In this document: positions 43,541 to 53,048 of the stretch, piece after piece
Layout of the letters: every line of letters begins with the position of its first letter
Numbering within the stretch: position 1 is the first letter of the stretch
Notes under the pieces: model-generated
What the model was told of the DNA's origin: nothing
Databases searched by the model: none
The model's input: only the letters and a program-made list of their open reading frames with translations
Position numbers and translations under genes: made by a program
Assembly (NCBI GenBank): GCA_009363175.1
Contig: CP045205.1
Span: 2,356,001 to 2,420,000, forward strand
Reading direction: 5' to 3'
DNA length: 64,000 nucleotides
DNA from: Citrobacter telavivensis
GTDB lineage: Bacteria > Pseudomonadota > Gammaproteobacteria > Enterobacterales > Enterobacteriaceae

Positions 43541-45229
43541 ATGTACGATTTTAATCTGGTGTTGCTGCTGCTTCAGCAGATGTGCGTGTTCCTGGTTATT
43601 GCATGGTTGATGAGTAAAACGCGTTTATTCATACCGTTGATGCAGGTAACCGTTCGCTTACCCCATAAGTTGCTCTGTTACGTCACCTTCTCTATTTTCT
43701 GTATCCTCGGCACCTATTTTGGTCTGCACATTGATGATTCCATCGCCAACACGCGCGCGATTGGCGCGGTGATGGGCGGTCTGCTCGGCGGACCGGTCGT
43801 CGGTGGACTGGTGGGGCTAACCGGGGGTCTGCACCGCTATTCGATGGGCGGCATGACCGCGCTCAGTTGTATGATCTCCACCATTGTCGAAGGACTGCTG
43901 GGCGGTCTGGTGCACAGCGTGCTGACGCGGCGGGGACGCACCGATAAAGTCTTCAATCCGCTGACGGCAGGGGCGATCACGTTTGTCGCCGAAATGGTAC
44001 AGATGCTGATCATTTTGCTGATCGCCCGGCCGTTTGACGATGCTTACCGGCTGGTCAGCAATATCGCCGCCCCGATGATGGTCACCAACACCGTTGGCGC
44101 GGCGCTGTTTATGCGTATTTTGCTCGACAAGCGCGCGATGTTTGAAAAATACACCTCTGCGTTTTCCTCCACCGCGCTGAAAGTAGCGGCCTCCACCGAA
44201 GGTATCCTGCGCCAGGGATTCAACGAAGTGAACAGCATGAAGGTGGCGCAGGTGCTGTATCAGGAACTCGATATCGGCGCGGTGGCGATTACCGATCGCG
44301 AGCGGCTGTTGGCCTTTACCGGGATTGGCGACGATCACCATTTGCCGGGCAGGCCTATCTCTTCCAGCTACACGCTACGGGCCATCGAGACGGGCGAGGT
44401 CGTATATGCTGACGGCAACGAAGTGCCGTACCGCTGTTCGCTGCATCCGCAGTGCAAACTTGGTTCTACGCTGGTTATCCCATTACGCGGTGAAAACCAA
44501 CGGGTGATGGGGACCATCAAGCTGTATGAAGCAAAAAACCGACTCTTCAGTTCCATTAACCGAACGCTGGGTGAGGGGATTGCTCAGCTACTCTCCGCGC
44601 AGATCCTCGCCGGGCAATATGAACGTCAGAAAGCGATGCTGACTCAGTCAGAAATCAAGCTGCTGCATGCGCAGGTTAATCCGCATTTTCTGTTTAATGC
44701 GCTCAACACCATTAAGGCGGTGGTGCGCCGCGACAGTGAACAGGCGAGCCAACTGGTGCAGGATCTCTCTACCTTCTTTCGCAAAAACTTAAAGCGCCCG
44801 TCGGAGATCGTCACGCTTGCCGACGAAATTGAGCACGTGAATGCCTATCTGCAAATTGAGAAAGCGCGATTCCAGGCGCGGCTGCAGGTGAGTTTAAACG
44901 TGCCGGATGCGCTGGCGCATCAGCAGTTGCCGGCCTTCACTCTGCAACCCATTGTCGAAAACGCCATTAAGCACGGGACGTCACAGCTGCTGGGGACGGG
45001 AGAGGTGTCTATCACCGCCCGTCAGGAAGGGCAGTACCTGATGCTGGATATTGAAGATAACGCCGGGTTGTACCAGCCCACCACGAATGTCAGCGGTCTG
45101 GGCATGAATCTGGTGGATAAACGCCTGCGCGAACGGTTTGGCGATGACTACGGTATTAGCGTGGTCTGCGAACCGGATAGCTTTACCCGAATAACCCTAC
45201 GACTGCCCCTGGAGGAGACGCATGATTAA
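43541..45229 (+). CDS. btsS: Pyruvate-sensing histidine kinase BtsS (YehU)
   Basis: The ATG at 43541 (MYDFNLVLLLLQQMCVFLVIAWL) gives 562 aa, matching E. coli (561); the frame is open back to 43439, but that 34-residue extension is not family-like. Residues 1-190 are the 5TM-LYT sensor, 210-350 a GAF domain, then a LytS-type kinase with the phospho-histidine motif HAQVNPHFLFNALNTIKAV and ATPase site PIVENAIKHG. BtsS is a high-affinity pyruvate receptor. Its 3' end overlaps btsR by 8 bases. Confidence 0.95.
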   Translation: MYDFNLVLLLLQQMCVFLVIAWLMSKTRLFIPLMQVTVRLPHKLLCYVTFSIFCILGTYFGLHIDDSIANTRAIGAVMGGLLGGPVVGGLVGLTGGLHRYSMGGMTALSCMISTIVEGLLGGLVHSVLTRRGRTDKVFNPLTAGAITFVAEMVQMLIILLIARPFDDAYRLVSNIAAPMMVTNTVGAALFMRILLDKRAMFEKYTSAFSSTALKVAASTEGILRQGFNEVNSMKVAQVLYQELDIGAVAITDRERLLAFTGIGDDHHLPGRPISSSYTLRAIETGEVVYADGNEVPYRCSLHPQCKLGSTLVIPLRGENQRVMGTIKLYEAKNRLFSSINRTLGEGIAQLLSAQILAGQYERQKAMLTQSEIKLLHAQVNPHFLFNALNTIKAVVRRDSEQASQLVQDLSTFFRKNLKRPSEIVTLADEIEHVNAYLQIEKARFQARLQVSLNVPDALAHQQLPAFTLQPIVENAIKHGTSQLLGTGEVSITARQEGQYLMLDIEDNAGLYQPTTNVSGLGMNLVDKRLRERFGDDYGISVVCEPDSFTRITLRLPLEETHD

Positions 45230-45941
45230 GGTGCTGATTGTGGATGATGAGCCGTTAGCGCGGGAAAATCTGCGGATCTTGTTACAGGAACAAAGTGATA
45301 TTGAGATCGTGGGTGAGTGCGCCAACGCCGTTGAAGCGATTGGCGCGGTGCATCGACTGCATCCGGACGTGCTGTTTCTGGATATTCAAATGCCGCGTAT
45401 CAGCGGGCTGGAAATGGTCGGTATGCTTGACCCGGAGCATCGTCCGTATATTGTTTTTCTGACCGCCTTTGACGAATACGCGATAAAGGCTTTTGAAGAG
45501 CATGCCTTTGATTATCTTCTGAAACCGATAGAAGAGGCGAGGCTGGAGAAAACCCTCAGTCGTCTGCGCCAGGAGCGGAGCAAGCAGGACGTGTCGGTGC
45601 TGCCGGAAAACCAGCAGTCGCTGAAGTTCATCCCCTGTAGCGGGCACAGCAGGATCTATCTGCTGCAAATGGATGATGTCGCCTTTGTCAGCAGCCGCAT
45701 GAGCGGCGTGTTTGTGACCAGCAGCGAAGGCAAAGAAGGCTTTACGGAACTGACGCTCAGAACACTGGAAAGCCGCACGCCATTGTTGCGCTGCCATCGA
45801 CAGTATTTGGTTAACATGGCGCAGTTACAGGAAATTCGCCTGGAAGATAACGGTCAGGCAGAGCTGATACTACGCAACGGGTTAACCGTTCCGGTCAGCC
45901 GCCGCTATCTGAAAAGTTTGAAAGAGGCGATTGGCCTGTAA
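45222..45941 (+). CDS. btsR: LytTR response regulator BtsR (YehT)
   Basis: The 239-aa protein has an N-terminal receiver domain (IVDDEPLARENLR acidic pair, VLFLDIQMPRISG with the phospho-aspartate, FLTAFDEYAIKAF with conserved Thr/Ala) and a C-terminal LytTR DNA-binding domain with LLRCHRQYLVNMAQL and LTVPVSRRYLKSLK. In E. coli it activates the pyruvate transporter gene btsT. Translation overlaps the end of btsS. Confidence 0.96.
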   Translation: MIKVLIVDDEPLARENLRILLQEQSDIEIVGECANAVEAIGAVHRLHPDVLFLDIQMPRISGLEMVGMLDPEHRPYIVFLTAFDEYAIKAFEEHAFDYLLKPIEEARLEKTLSRLRQERSKQDVSVLPENQQSLKFIPCSGHSRIYLLQMDDVAFVSSRMSGVFVTSSEGKEGFTELTLRTLESRTPLLRCHRQYLVNMAQLQEIRLEDNGQAELILRNGLTVPVSRRYLKSLKEAIGL

Positions 45942-45987
45942 AACTGGTACACTGCGCGCCATTGCATCATCGACAGTTGAAGGCTCT

Positions 45988-46458
45988 ATGCTTAGTAACG
46001 ATATTCTTCGTAGCCTGCGCTACACCCTGAAAGTTAATAATAACGACATGGTGCGCATTCTTGCGCTCGCCGACATGGAATCCACCTCTGCGAATTTCGA
46101 CACCTGGATGACCAAAGAAGATGAAGAGGGTTTTGTCCGCTGCCCGGATATTATTCTCTCCGGATTTCTGAATGGTCTGATCTACGAGAAGCGCGGCAAA
46201 GATGATTCAGCGCCTGAACTGGCGCTTGAGCGTCGGGTGAACAACAACACGGTGCTGAAAAAGCTGCGTATCGCCTTTTCGCTCAAAACGGATGATATTC
46301 AGGCGATCATGACCCAGCAGAACGTTCGCGTTTCAATGCCGGAAATTACCGCCATGATGCGTTCTGTCGATCATAAAAACTACCGCGAGTGCGGCGATCA
46401 GTTTATGCGTTATTTCCTGCGTGGACTGGCTGTGCGTCTGCACGGCAATAAAGACTAA
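45988..46458 (+). CDS. yehS: DUF1456 protein YehS
   Basis: The ATG at 45988 (MLSNDILRSLRYTLKVNNNDMVRILALA) gives 156 aa as in E. coli; the longer frame begins inside btsR. The product is two repeats of a roughly 70-residue helical unit (DUF1456): DILRSLRYTLKVNNNDMVRI and VLKKLRIAFSLKTDDIQAIM are equivalent. No function is known. It follows btsR by 46 bases in the same direction and is probably in the btsSR operon, which ends at the hairpin after it. Confidence 0.92.
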   Translation: MLSNDILRSLRYTLKVNNNDMVRILALADMESTSANFDTWMTKEDEEGFVRCPDIILSGFLNGLIYEKRGKDDSAPELALERRVNNNTVLKKLRIAFSLKTDDIQAIMTQQNVRVSMPEITAMMRSVDHKNYRECGDQFMRYFLRGLAVRLHGNKD

Positions 46459-46466
46459 AAGAAAAG

Positions 46467-46503
46467 CGACGACCCGGCATGATGCCCGGTCGTCGTCGTT
46501 TGA
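46467..46503. terminator. Terminator between btsSR-yehS and yehR
   Basis: CGACGACCCGGCAT (46467-46480) and ATGCCCGGTCGTCG (46482-46495) form a 14-base stem with a single mismatch, followed by TCGTTTGATT. It lies 9 bases after the yehS stop and just before the yehR stop, serving the two convergent transcripts. Confidence 0.75.
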
Positions 46504-46962
46504 TTATTTCACTTCTTTAAAGCCTGAGGCTTCCAGCATTTTCTGGCTCTGCTTCATGCTGATACCGTTGCTCGGGTCACCAGAGAATTGAGTACCCGTC
46601 ACACCCTGCAGCTTTTTAAAGTCAACCTTCTCCATGTCAACAGAGACGGTTTCTTCAGCGTAGCCATCCTTATAGGTCAGCTTCTCTTCCACGCCGGGAA
46701 TGTTTTGATATTTTGCACTGATCGGATCAAGGATCTTCGCCGCGTCTTCTTTGGTTTTTACCCCGATAGAGGCAAAGTTGATTTTGTTTTGTGAGGTCTG
46801 CTTAATGACTTTGTCACCCTTGTAGGTATAGGTCATTACGATCTCAGTACCATTGACATCCGCTTTGAATGTTTTGCTTTCTTCCTTGTCGCCACATCCA
46901 GCCAGAGAGAAAACGAGAACTGACGCGAAAACTACCGAAAAAAACGTATTTAATGCTTTCAT
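46504..46962 (-). CDS. yehR: DUF1307 lipoprotein YehR
   Basis: The ATG at 46962 (MKALNTFFSVVFASVLVFSLAGCGDKEE) is used because TGGAGT precedes it by a few bases; the product is 152 aa. The lipobox LAGC puts the acylated cysteine at residue 23. The rest is a soluble DUF1307 domain (KTFKADVNGTEIVMTYTYKGDKV). YehR is conserved next to metG/yehS; the role is unknown. The K-12 genes yehF-yehQ that normally separate it from metG are missing here. Confidence 0.9.
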   Translation of the reverse strand: MKALNTFFSVVFASVLVFSLAGCGDKEESKTFKADVNGTEIVMTYTYKGDKVIKQTSQNKINFASIGVKTKEDAAKILDPISAKYQNIPGVEEKLTYKDGYAEETVSVDMEKVDFKKLQGVTGTQFSGDPSNGISMKQSQKMLEASGFKEVK

Positions 46963-47118
46963 GTAAAACTCCATTTTATTAAACGTCTGGTACTCAAAAA
47001 ATCGTACCTGGTATGTATACCAGAAAGAAATACAGTATAGGGGGAAAAGGCTAGGGGAGATGTCTGAAAATGCGGTGTGAAAAATCTGGAAATGACGTGA
47101 TCTGCTGCCCTGTTGGAC

Positions 47119-47145
47119 AAAAAAAGCGCCGCGAAAGCGGCGCTT
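47119..47145 (-). terminator. Rho-independent terminator of metG
   Basis: On the minus strand AAGCGCCGC and GCGGCGCTT form a perfect 9-bp stem with a TTTC loop, followed by T7. It starts 10 bases after the metG stop. Confidence 0.95.
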
Positions 47146-47155
47146 GAGGGCGAAC

Positions 47156-49189
47156 TTATTTAACCTGATGTCCAGGCTTCGCGCCTTCATCCGGGCTCAG
47201 CAGGAAGATATCTTTCCCGCCAGGACCCGCCGCCATCACCATCCCTTCAGAGATGCCGAAGCGCATTTTACGCGGTGCCAGGTTTGCCACCATGATCGTA
47301 TGACGGCCAATCAGTACCTGCGGATCCGGATAGGCTGAACGAATGCCGGAGAAGACGTTGCGCTTCTCGCCGCCCAGGTCCAGCGTCAGGCGCAGCAGCT
47401 TGTCGGAACCGTCAACGAATTCGGCGTTTTCAATCAGCGCCACGCGCAGATCGACTTTGGCGAAATCATCAAAACTAATGGTTTCCTGAATCGGGAAGTC
47501 TGCCAGCGGACCGGTCACCGGAGCGGTCATGGCTTTGACCTCTTCCTTAGACGCTTCAACCAGCGCTTCAACCTGCTTCATGTCGATACGGTTATACAGC
47601 GCTTTGAAGGTGTTCACCTTGTGCGCCAGCAGCGGTTGCGTAATTGTATCCCAGCGCAGTTCCGTATTGAGGAACGCTTCAACGCGCTCGCTCAGGGTTG
47701 GCAGAACCGGTTTCAGATACGTCATCAGCACGCGGAACAGGTTGATGCCCATTGAGCAAATCGCCTGCAGATCGGCGTCGCGACCTTCCTGTTTCGCCAC
47801 AACCCATGGTGCCTGCTCGTCCACATAACGGTTTGCGACATCCGCCAGCGCCATGATTTCACGAATCGCTTTGCCGAATTCTCGACTTTCCCAGGCTTCG
47901 CCAATGACAGTCGCTGCGTCGGTAAAGGTTTTATAAAGCGCGGGATCGGCCAGTTCAGAAGCCAGCACGCCATCAAAACGCTTGCTGATAAAGCCGGCGT
48001 TACGGGAGGCGAGGTTAACCACCTTGTTGACGATGTCAGTGTTCACGCGCTGCACGAAATCTTCCAGATTCAGGTCGATATCATCAATGCGTGAAGAGAG
48101 TTTCGCGGTGTAGTAGTAGCGCAGGCTGTCGGCGTCAAAATGGTTCAGCCAGGTGCTGGCCTTAATAAAGGTGCCGCGAGATTTGGACATCTTCGCGCCG
48201 TTGACGGTGACATAACCATGCACGAACAGGTTAGTCGGCTTGCGGAAGTTGCTGCCTTCCAGCATGGCCGGCCAGAACAGGCTGTGGAAGTAGACGATAT
48301 CTTTACCGATGAAGTGATACAGCTCGGCAGCAGAATCTTTCTTCCAGTATTCGTCAAAGCTGACGGTATCACCGCGCTTGTCGCACAGGTTTTTGAAAGA
48401 GCCCATGTAGCCGATCGGGGCATCCAGCCAGACATAGAAATATTTACCTGGCGCATTCGGGATTTCAAAACCAAAGTAAGGCGCATCGCGGGAGATATCC
48501 CACTGTTGCAGGCCAGATTCAAACCATTCCTGCATTTTGTTCGCAACCTGCTCCTGCAGCGCGCCGCTGCGGGTCCACGCCTGCAGCATTTCGCTGAAAG
48601 AGGGCAGGTCAAAGAAGAAGTGTTCAGAGTCACGCATCACCGGCGTTGCGCCAGACACCACGGATTTCGGCTCGATCAGTTCAGTCGGGCTGTAGGTCGC
48701 GCCGCACACTTCACAGTTGTCGCCGTATTGATCCGGAGATTTACATTTCGGGCAGGTGCCTTTCACAAAACGGTCCGGCAGGAACATGCCTTTTTCCGGA
48801 TCGTAGAGCTGAGAGATGGTGCGGTTCTTAATAAAACCGTTCTCTTTCAGACGGGTATAGATAAGCTCAGACAGTTCCCGATTCTCATCGCTGTGCGTGG
48901 AGTGGTAGTTGTCATAGCTGATGTTGAACCCGGCGAAATCCGTCTGGTGTTCCTGACTCATTTCCCCAATCATCTGCTCCGGGGTGATGCCAAGCTGCTG
49001 TGCTTTCAGCATGATTGGCGTGCCGTGGGCGTCGTCGGCGCAGATGAAGTTGACCTCGTGGCCGCGCATTCGCTGGTAACGGACCCAGACATCAGCCTGG
49101 ATGTGCTCCAGCATATGGCCGAGGTGGATTGAGCCGTTGGCGTACGGCAGTGCGCACGTTACCAGAATTTTCTTCGCGACTTGAGTCAT
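47156..49189 (-). CDS. metG: Methionyl-tRNA synthetase
   Basis: The ATG at 49189 (MTQVAKKILVTCALPYANGSIHLGHMLEHIQ) gives 677 aa, the E. coli length; the frame to 49273 lacks conservation. The class I signatures are HLGH (HIGH) in PYANGSIHLGH and KMSKS in GAKMSKSRGT. A zinc knuckle (CPKCKSPDQYGDNCEVCG) lies in the connective domain. The C-terminal 100 residues form the EMAPII/Trbp111 tRNA-binding dimerisation domain (FAKVDLRVALIENAEFV). It charges tRNA-Met and initiator tRNA. Confidence 0.98.
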   Translation of the reverse strand: MTQVAKKILVTCALPYANGSIHLGHMLEHIQADVWVRYQRMRGHEVNFICADDAHGTPIMLKAQQLGITPEQMIGEMSQEHQTDFAGFNISYDNYHSTHSDENRELSELIYTRLKENGFIKNRTISQLYDPEKGMFLPDRFVKGTCPKCKSPDQYGDNCEVCGATYSPTELIEPKSVVSGATPVMRDSEHFFFDLPSFSEMLQAWTRSGALQEQVANKMQEWFESGLQQWDISRDAPYFGFEIPNAPGKYFYVWLDAPIGYMGSFKNLCDKRGDTVSFDEYWKKDSAAELYHFIGKDIVYFHSLFWPAMLEGSNFRKPTNLFVHGYVTVNGAKMSKSRGTFIKASTWLNHFDADSLRYYYTAKLSSRIDDIDLNLEDFVQRVNTDIVNKVVNLASRNAGFISKRFDGVLASELADPALYKTFTDAATVIGEAWESREFGKAIREIMALADVANRYVDEQAPWVVAKQEGRDADLQAICSMGINLFRVLMTYLKPVLPTLSERVEAFLNTELRWDTITQPLLAHKVNTFKALYNRIDMKQVEALVEASKEEVKAMTAPVTGPLADFPIQETISFDDFAKVDLRVALIENAEFVDGSDKLLRLTLDLGGEKRNVFSGIRSAYPDPQVLIGRHTIMVANLAPRKMRFGISEGMVMAAGPGGKDIFLLSPDEGAKPGHQVK

Positions 49190-49354
49190 AGTAGGTATTA
49201 CTTCTTCTCTGTTGAAAGGGGGTTCTGATGTTACCTGAAAGGGAATAACTACGCCAAGAATTAAGGGCATCAAACCACAAATGAATAATTGTTACCGCTG
49301 GAGTACACTAGCTCGCTACAATTGACCTTTTCAGAACAACAAAAAGGAGTCGGG

Positions 49355-50458
49355 ATGAACGCACAATCCCAGGCCAAATCACCAGAGACCCTGCGCGCGA
49401 TGGTCGCCGGGACGCTGGCGAATTTTCAGCACCCCACCCTGAAGCATAATCTGACGACGCTGAAGGCGTTGCACCACGTCGCCTGGATGGATGACACGCT
49501 GCACGTTGAACTGGTCATGCCGTTCGTCTGGCACAGTGCATTTGAGGTGTTAAAAGAGCAATGTAGCGCCGACCTGTTGCGTATCACCGGTGCGAAGGCG
49601 ATAGACTGGAAGCTTTCTCACAATATTGCCACCCTGAAGCGTGTGAAAAATCAGCCGGGCGTGAATGGCGTGAAGAACATTATCGCCGTCAGCTCTGGCA
49701 AAGGCGGCGTGGGCAAATCGTCGACTGCGGTAAACCTGGCGTTGGCACTGGCGGCAGAAGGGGCGAAAGTAGGGATTCTGGACGCCGACATTTATGGTCC
49801 GTCGATCCCAACCATGCTGGGTGCGGAAAACCAGCGTCCCACCTCGCCGGATGGCACGCATATGGCGCCGATCGTGTCTCACGGGCTGGCGACGAACTCC
49901 ATCGGCTATCTGGTCACGGATGATAACGCGATGGTCTGGCGTGGGCCGATGGCCAGCAAAGCGCTGATGCAGATGCTACAGGAGACGCTGTGGCCGGATC
50001 TGGATTACCTCGTGCTGGATATGCCGCCAGGCACCGGCGACATTCAACTGACCCTGGCGCAAAACATTCCGGTCACGGGAGCCGTCGTGGTCACCACGCC
50101 GCAGGATATCGCGCTGATCGACGCCAAAAAAGGCATCGTCATGTTTGAAAAAGTTGAAGTGCCTGTGCTGGGCATTGTCGAAAACATGAGCATGCATATC
50201 TGCAGCAACTGTGGTCATCATGAGCCTATCTTTGGTACCGGCGGCGCGCAGAAACTGGCTGAGCAGTATCACACGCAACTGTTGGGGCAGATGCCGCTGC
50301 ATATCAGTCTGCGTGAAGATCTCGATCGCGGGACGCCGACCGTTGTCAGTCGTCCGGACAGTGATTTCACCGTAATGTATCGCGAACTGGCGGGACGTGT
50401 TGCCGCGCAGCTTTACTGGCAGGGTGAAGTCGGTGATGCTGCCAACTTACTGATTTAG
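49355..50458 (+). CDS. mrp: Iron-sulfur cluster carrier ATPase Mrp (ApbC), C-terminus replaced by IS1 sequence
   Basis: The ATG at 49355 (MNAQSQAKSPETLRAMVAG), behind AAAAAGGAGT, gives 367 aa. The Walker A is GKGGVGKSST, the MinD/Mrp P-loop. ADIYGPSIPTMLG, LDMPPGTGDIQLTLAQ and the cluster-binding CSNCGHHEPIFG follow. Mrp binds and transfers Fe-S clusters in the cytosol. The native coding sequence ends at LYWQGEV; the last residues GDAANLLI come from the left end of IS1, which supplies the stop codon. About ten native residues are lost. The core motifs are intact, so function may persist, but this has not been shown. Confidence 0.93.
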   Translation: MNAQSQAKSPETLRAMVAGTLANFQHPTLKHNLTTLKALHHVAWMDDTLHVELVMPFVWHSAFEVLKEQCSADLLRITGAKAIDWKLSHNIATLKRVKNQPGVNGVKNIIAVSSGKGGVGKSSTAVNLALALAAEGAKVGILDADIYGPSIPTMLGAENQRPTSPDGTHMAPIVSHGLATNSIGYLVTDDNAMVWRGPMASKALMQMLQETLWPDLDYLVLDMPPGTGDIQLTLAQNIPVTGAVVVTTPQDIALIDAKKGIVMFEKVEVPVLGIVENMSMHICSNCGHHEPIFGTGGAQKLAEQYHTQLLGQMPLHISLREDLDRGTPTVVSRPDSDFTVMYRELAGRVAAQLYWQGEVGDAANLLI

Positions 50459-50486
50459 TGTATGATGGTGTTTTTGAGGTGCTCCA

Positions 50487-50762
50487 GTGGCTTCTGTTTC
50501 TATCAGCTGTCCCTCCTGTTCAGCTACTGACGGGGTGGTGCGTAACGGCAAAAGCACTGCCGGACATCAGCGCTATCTCTGCTCTCACTGCCGTAAAACA
50601 TGGCAACTGCAGTTCACTTACACCGCTTCTCAACCCGGTACGCACCAGAAAATCATTGATATGGCCATGAATGGCGTTGGATGCCGGGCAACCGCCCGCA
50701 TTATGGGCGTTGGCCTCAACACGATTTTCCGCCATTTAAAAAACTCAGGCCGCAGTCGGTAA
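50487..50762 (+). CDS. insA: IS1 protein InsA
   Basis: The 91-aa protein starts MASVSISCPSCSATDGVVRNG with a zinc finger (CPSC and CSHC) and a helix-turn-helix, as in the IS1 repressor and transposase N-terminal domain. The A6C slippery sequence lies at 50738-50744. A -1 shift there fuses InsA to the insB frame to make the InsAB' transposase. Without the shift InsA ends at 50762 and binds the IS1 ends as an inhibitor. Confidence 0.95.
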   Translation: MASVSISCPSCSATDGVVRNGKSTAGHQRYLCSHCRKTWQLQFTYTASQPGTHQKIIDMAMNGVGCRATARIMGVGLNTIFRHLKNSGRSR

Positions 50763-51184
50763 CCTCGCGCATACAGCCGGGCAGTGACGTCATCGTCTGC
50801 GCGGAAATGGACGAACAGTGGGGATACGTCGGGGCTAAATCGCGCCAGCGCTGGCTGTTTTACGCGTATGACAGGCTCCGGAAGACGGTTGTTGCGCACG
50901 TATTCGGTGAACGCACGATGGCGACGCTGGGGCGTCTTATGAGCCTGCTGTCACCCTTTGACGTGGTGATATGGATGACGGATGGCTGGCCGCTGTATGA
51001 ATCCCGCCTGAAGGGAAAGCTGCACGTAATCAGCAAGCGATATACGCAGCGAATTGAGCGGCATAACCTGAATCTGAGGCAGCACCTGGCACGGCTGGGA
51101 CGGAAGTCGCTGTCGTTCTCAAAATCGGTGGAGCTGCATGACAAAGTCATCGGGCATTATCTGAACATAAAACACTATCAATAA
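50681..51184 (+). CDS. insB: IS1 transposase catalytic part InsB
   Basis: The 167-aa frame overlaps insA and supplies the DDE catalytic part after frameshifting at 50738-50744. ICAEMDEQWGYVGAK-like CAEMDEQWGYVG holds the first Asp and IWMTDGWPLYES the second. The C-terminal KRYTQRIERHNLNLRQHL is the characteristic IS1 segment with the last catalytic residues. The frame is intact, so the element is probably active. The stop TAA (51182-51184) is 15 bases before the right end of IS1. Confidence 0.95.
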   Translation: MPGNRPHYGRWPQHDFPPFKKLRPQSVTSRIQPGSDVIVCAEMDEQWGYVGAKSRQRWLFYAYDRLRKTVVAHVFGERTMATLGRLMSLLSPFDVVIWMTDGWPLYESRLKGKLHVISKRYTQRIERHNLNLRQHLARLGRKSLSFSKSVELHDKVIGHYLNIKHYQ

Positions 51185-51199
51185 GTTGGAGTCATTACC

Positions 51200-53034
51200 G
51201 CGGTTTTGCGCCAATTCTTGGCACATTACGTGCCGGTGATATGTATACGTCACCCGATATATTCTCGTCCGTACGATTTAGCGGTGTTCGCCTGTTTCGC
51301 GATATGCAAATGCTACCGAACTCAAAGCAAAATTTTACGCCGCGGGTGCAGGGGATCGCGCAGAGTAATGCTTTGGTTACCATCGAGCAGAATGGCTTTA
51401 TCGTTTATCAAAAAGAAGTTCCGCCAGGGCCGTTCTCAATTGCTGATATGCAACTGGCAGGCGGCGGGACAGATTTGGATGTAACGGTACGCGAAGCGGA
51501 CGGTTCAGTAACAACCTATCTGGTGCCCTATGCTTCAGTCCCCAATATGCTACAGCCGGGGGTGTCAAAATACGATTTTGCGGCCGGGCGTAGCCATATC
51601 GAAGGTGCGAGCAACCAGTCCGATTTTGCACAGGCCAGTTATCAGTACGGATTAAACAATTTACTGACACTTTTTGGCGGTACCATGTTTTCTAATCACT
51701 ACCATGCGTTTACCTTTGGTACGGGCTGGAATACGCGCATTGGCGCGATTTCTATGGACGCCACCCGGTCACACAGCGAGCAGGATAGCGGCGAGGTATT
51801 TGACGGACAGAGCTACCAACTCGCCTATAACAAGTATTTGGCGCAAACCGCGACCCGTTTTGGACTTGCGGCATATCGTTATTCATCGCGCGGTTATCGG
51901 ACATTCAACGATCACGTCTGGGCGAATAACAAAAACAGCTATCATCGTGATGAAAACGACGTTTACGACGTCGCTGATTATTATCAAAACGATTTTGGCC
52001 GTAAAAATACTTTCTCTGCAAACATCAGTCAGACGTTGCCGGAGGGATGGGGCGCTGTTTCATTGAGTTCGCTGTGGCGAGATTATTGGGGACGAGGGGG
52101 GAATAGTGAAGACTATCAACTCAGTTATTCAAATAGCTGGCGGCGGATTAGCTATACATTCTCAGCGAGCCAGACCTATGATGAAGACCATCGCGAAGAT
52201 AAACGTTTTAACCTGTTTATTTCGGTTCCGCTTGACTGGGGGGACGGTATTACCACACCGCATCGTTACCTGAGCATGTCAAATTCAACCACCTTTGATG
52301 AGAATGGACTGGCGTCAAATAATATCGGCTTAAACGGAACGACGGGCGATCGCGATCAATTTATTTATGGTGTTAACCTGAACCACCAGCGACAGGATAA
52401 TGAAACGGCCGTGGGTGGAAACGTCACCTGGAATACCCCGATAGCGGCCATTAACGGCAACTACAGTCAGTCGTCGCAATATCATCAGGCTGGCGGAAGT
52501 CTTTACGGGGGCGTAGTGGTGTGGTCTGGCGGCGTGAATTTATCGAATCGACTTTCGGATACGTTTGCCATTATGCAAGCGCCGGGTCTGGAAGGCGCCT
52601 ACGTTAATGGACAAAAATATCGGACGACCAATGCTAACGGGACGGTCGTCTACGATAATCTGACGCCCTATCGCGAGAATCACCTGCTGCTTGATGTATC
52701 GCAAAGCGACAGTGAAACCGAACTACGTGGTAACCGTAAAAACGCATCCTCATACCGTGGTGCAGTTTTGCTTGTGCGTTTTGATACCGACCAGCGCAAA
52801 CCGTGGTTTATTAAGGCCCAACGCCCGGATGGCGCGCCATTAACCTTTGGCTACGAAGTGAATGATGTCCACGGGTACAACGTGGGGGTCGTGGGGCAGG
52901 GAAGCCAGCTTTTTATCCGCACGAATGAAATTCCGCCTGAAGTCAGCGTGGCGGTTGATAAAGAAAAGGGACTTTCATGTTCAATCACTTTCGATAAGAC
53001 GATTGATGAAAGTAAAGTCTATATTTGCCGATAG
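51200..53034 (+). pseudogene. yehB: Fimbrial usher YehB, 5'-truncated by IS1-adjacent deletion
   Basis: The open frame enters from IS1 with RGFAPILGTLRAGDMYTSPDIFSS and runs about 611 codons to TAG at 53034, while a complete YehB has about 826 aa. The remaining part covers the outer-membrane barrel (LGLNN-like QYGLNNLLTLFGG), plug region and C-terminal domains of a chaperone-usher porin. The signal peptide and the N-terminal domain that binds chaperone-subunit complexes are gone. An ATG at 51241 cannot restore export, so it should be non-functional. Confidence 0.92.
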
Positions 53035-53048
53035 TGTCGGATATCGCT

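Larger units (their letters stand above)
50432..51199 (+). mobile_element. IS1: IS1 family insertion sequence, complete 768 bp, without target duplication
   Basis: The left end GGTGATGCTGCCAACTTACT begins at 50432 and the right end, ending AGTTGGAGTCATTACC, stops at 51199; the terminal inverted repeats match over about 20 bases with a few mismatches. The length of exactly 768 bases equals canonical IS1. The 9 bases to its left (within mrp, ending GAAGTC) and right (GCGGTTTTG) are unrelated, so the expected 8-9 bp target duplication is missing. It separates the 3' end of mrp from the interior of a fimbrial usher gene. Confidence 0.97.

Noticed and set aside
48140..49132. A 330-codon open frame antisense to metG
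   Set aside because: metG has both catalytic motifs and expected length. The antisense frame lacks recognisable domains and a convincing start.
50432..51199. Simple IS1 insertion with target duplication
   Set aside because: The bases flanking the left and right ends differ and belong to different genes, so a plain insertion event does not explain the junctions.
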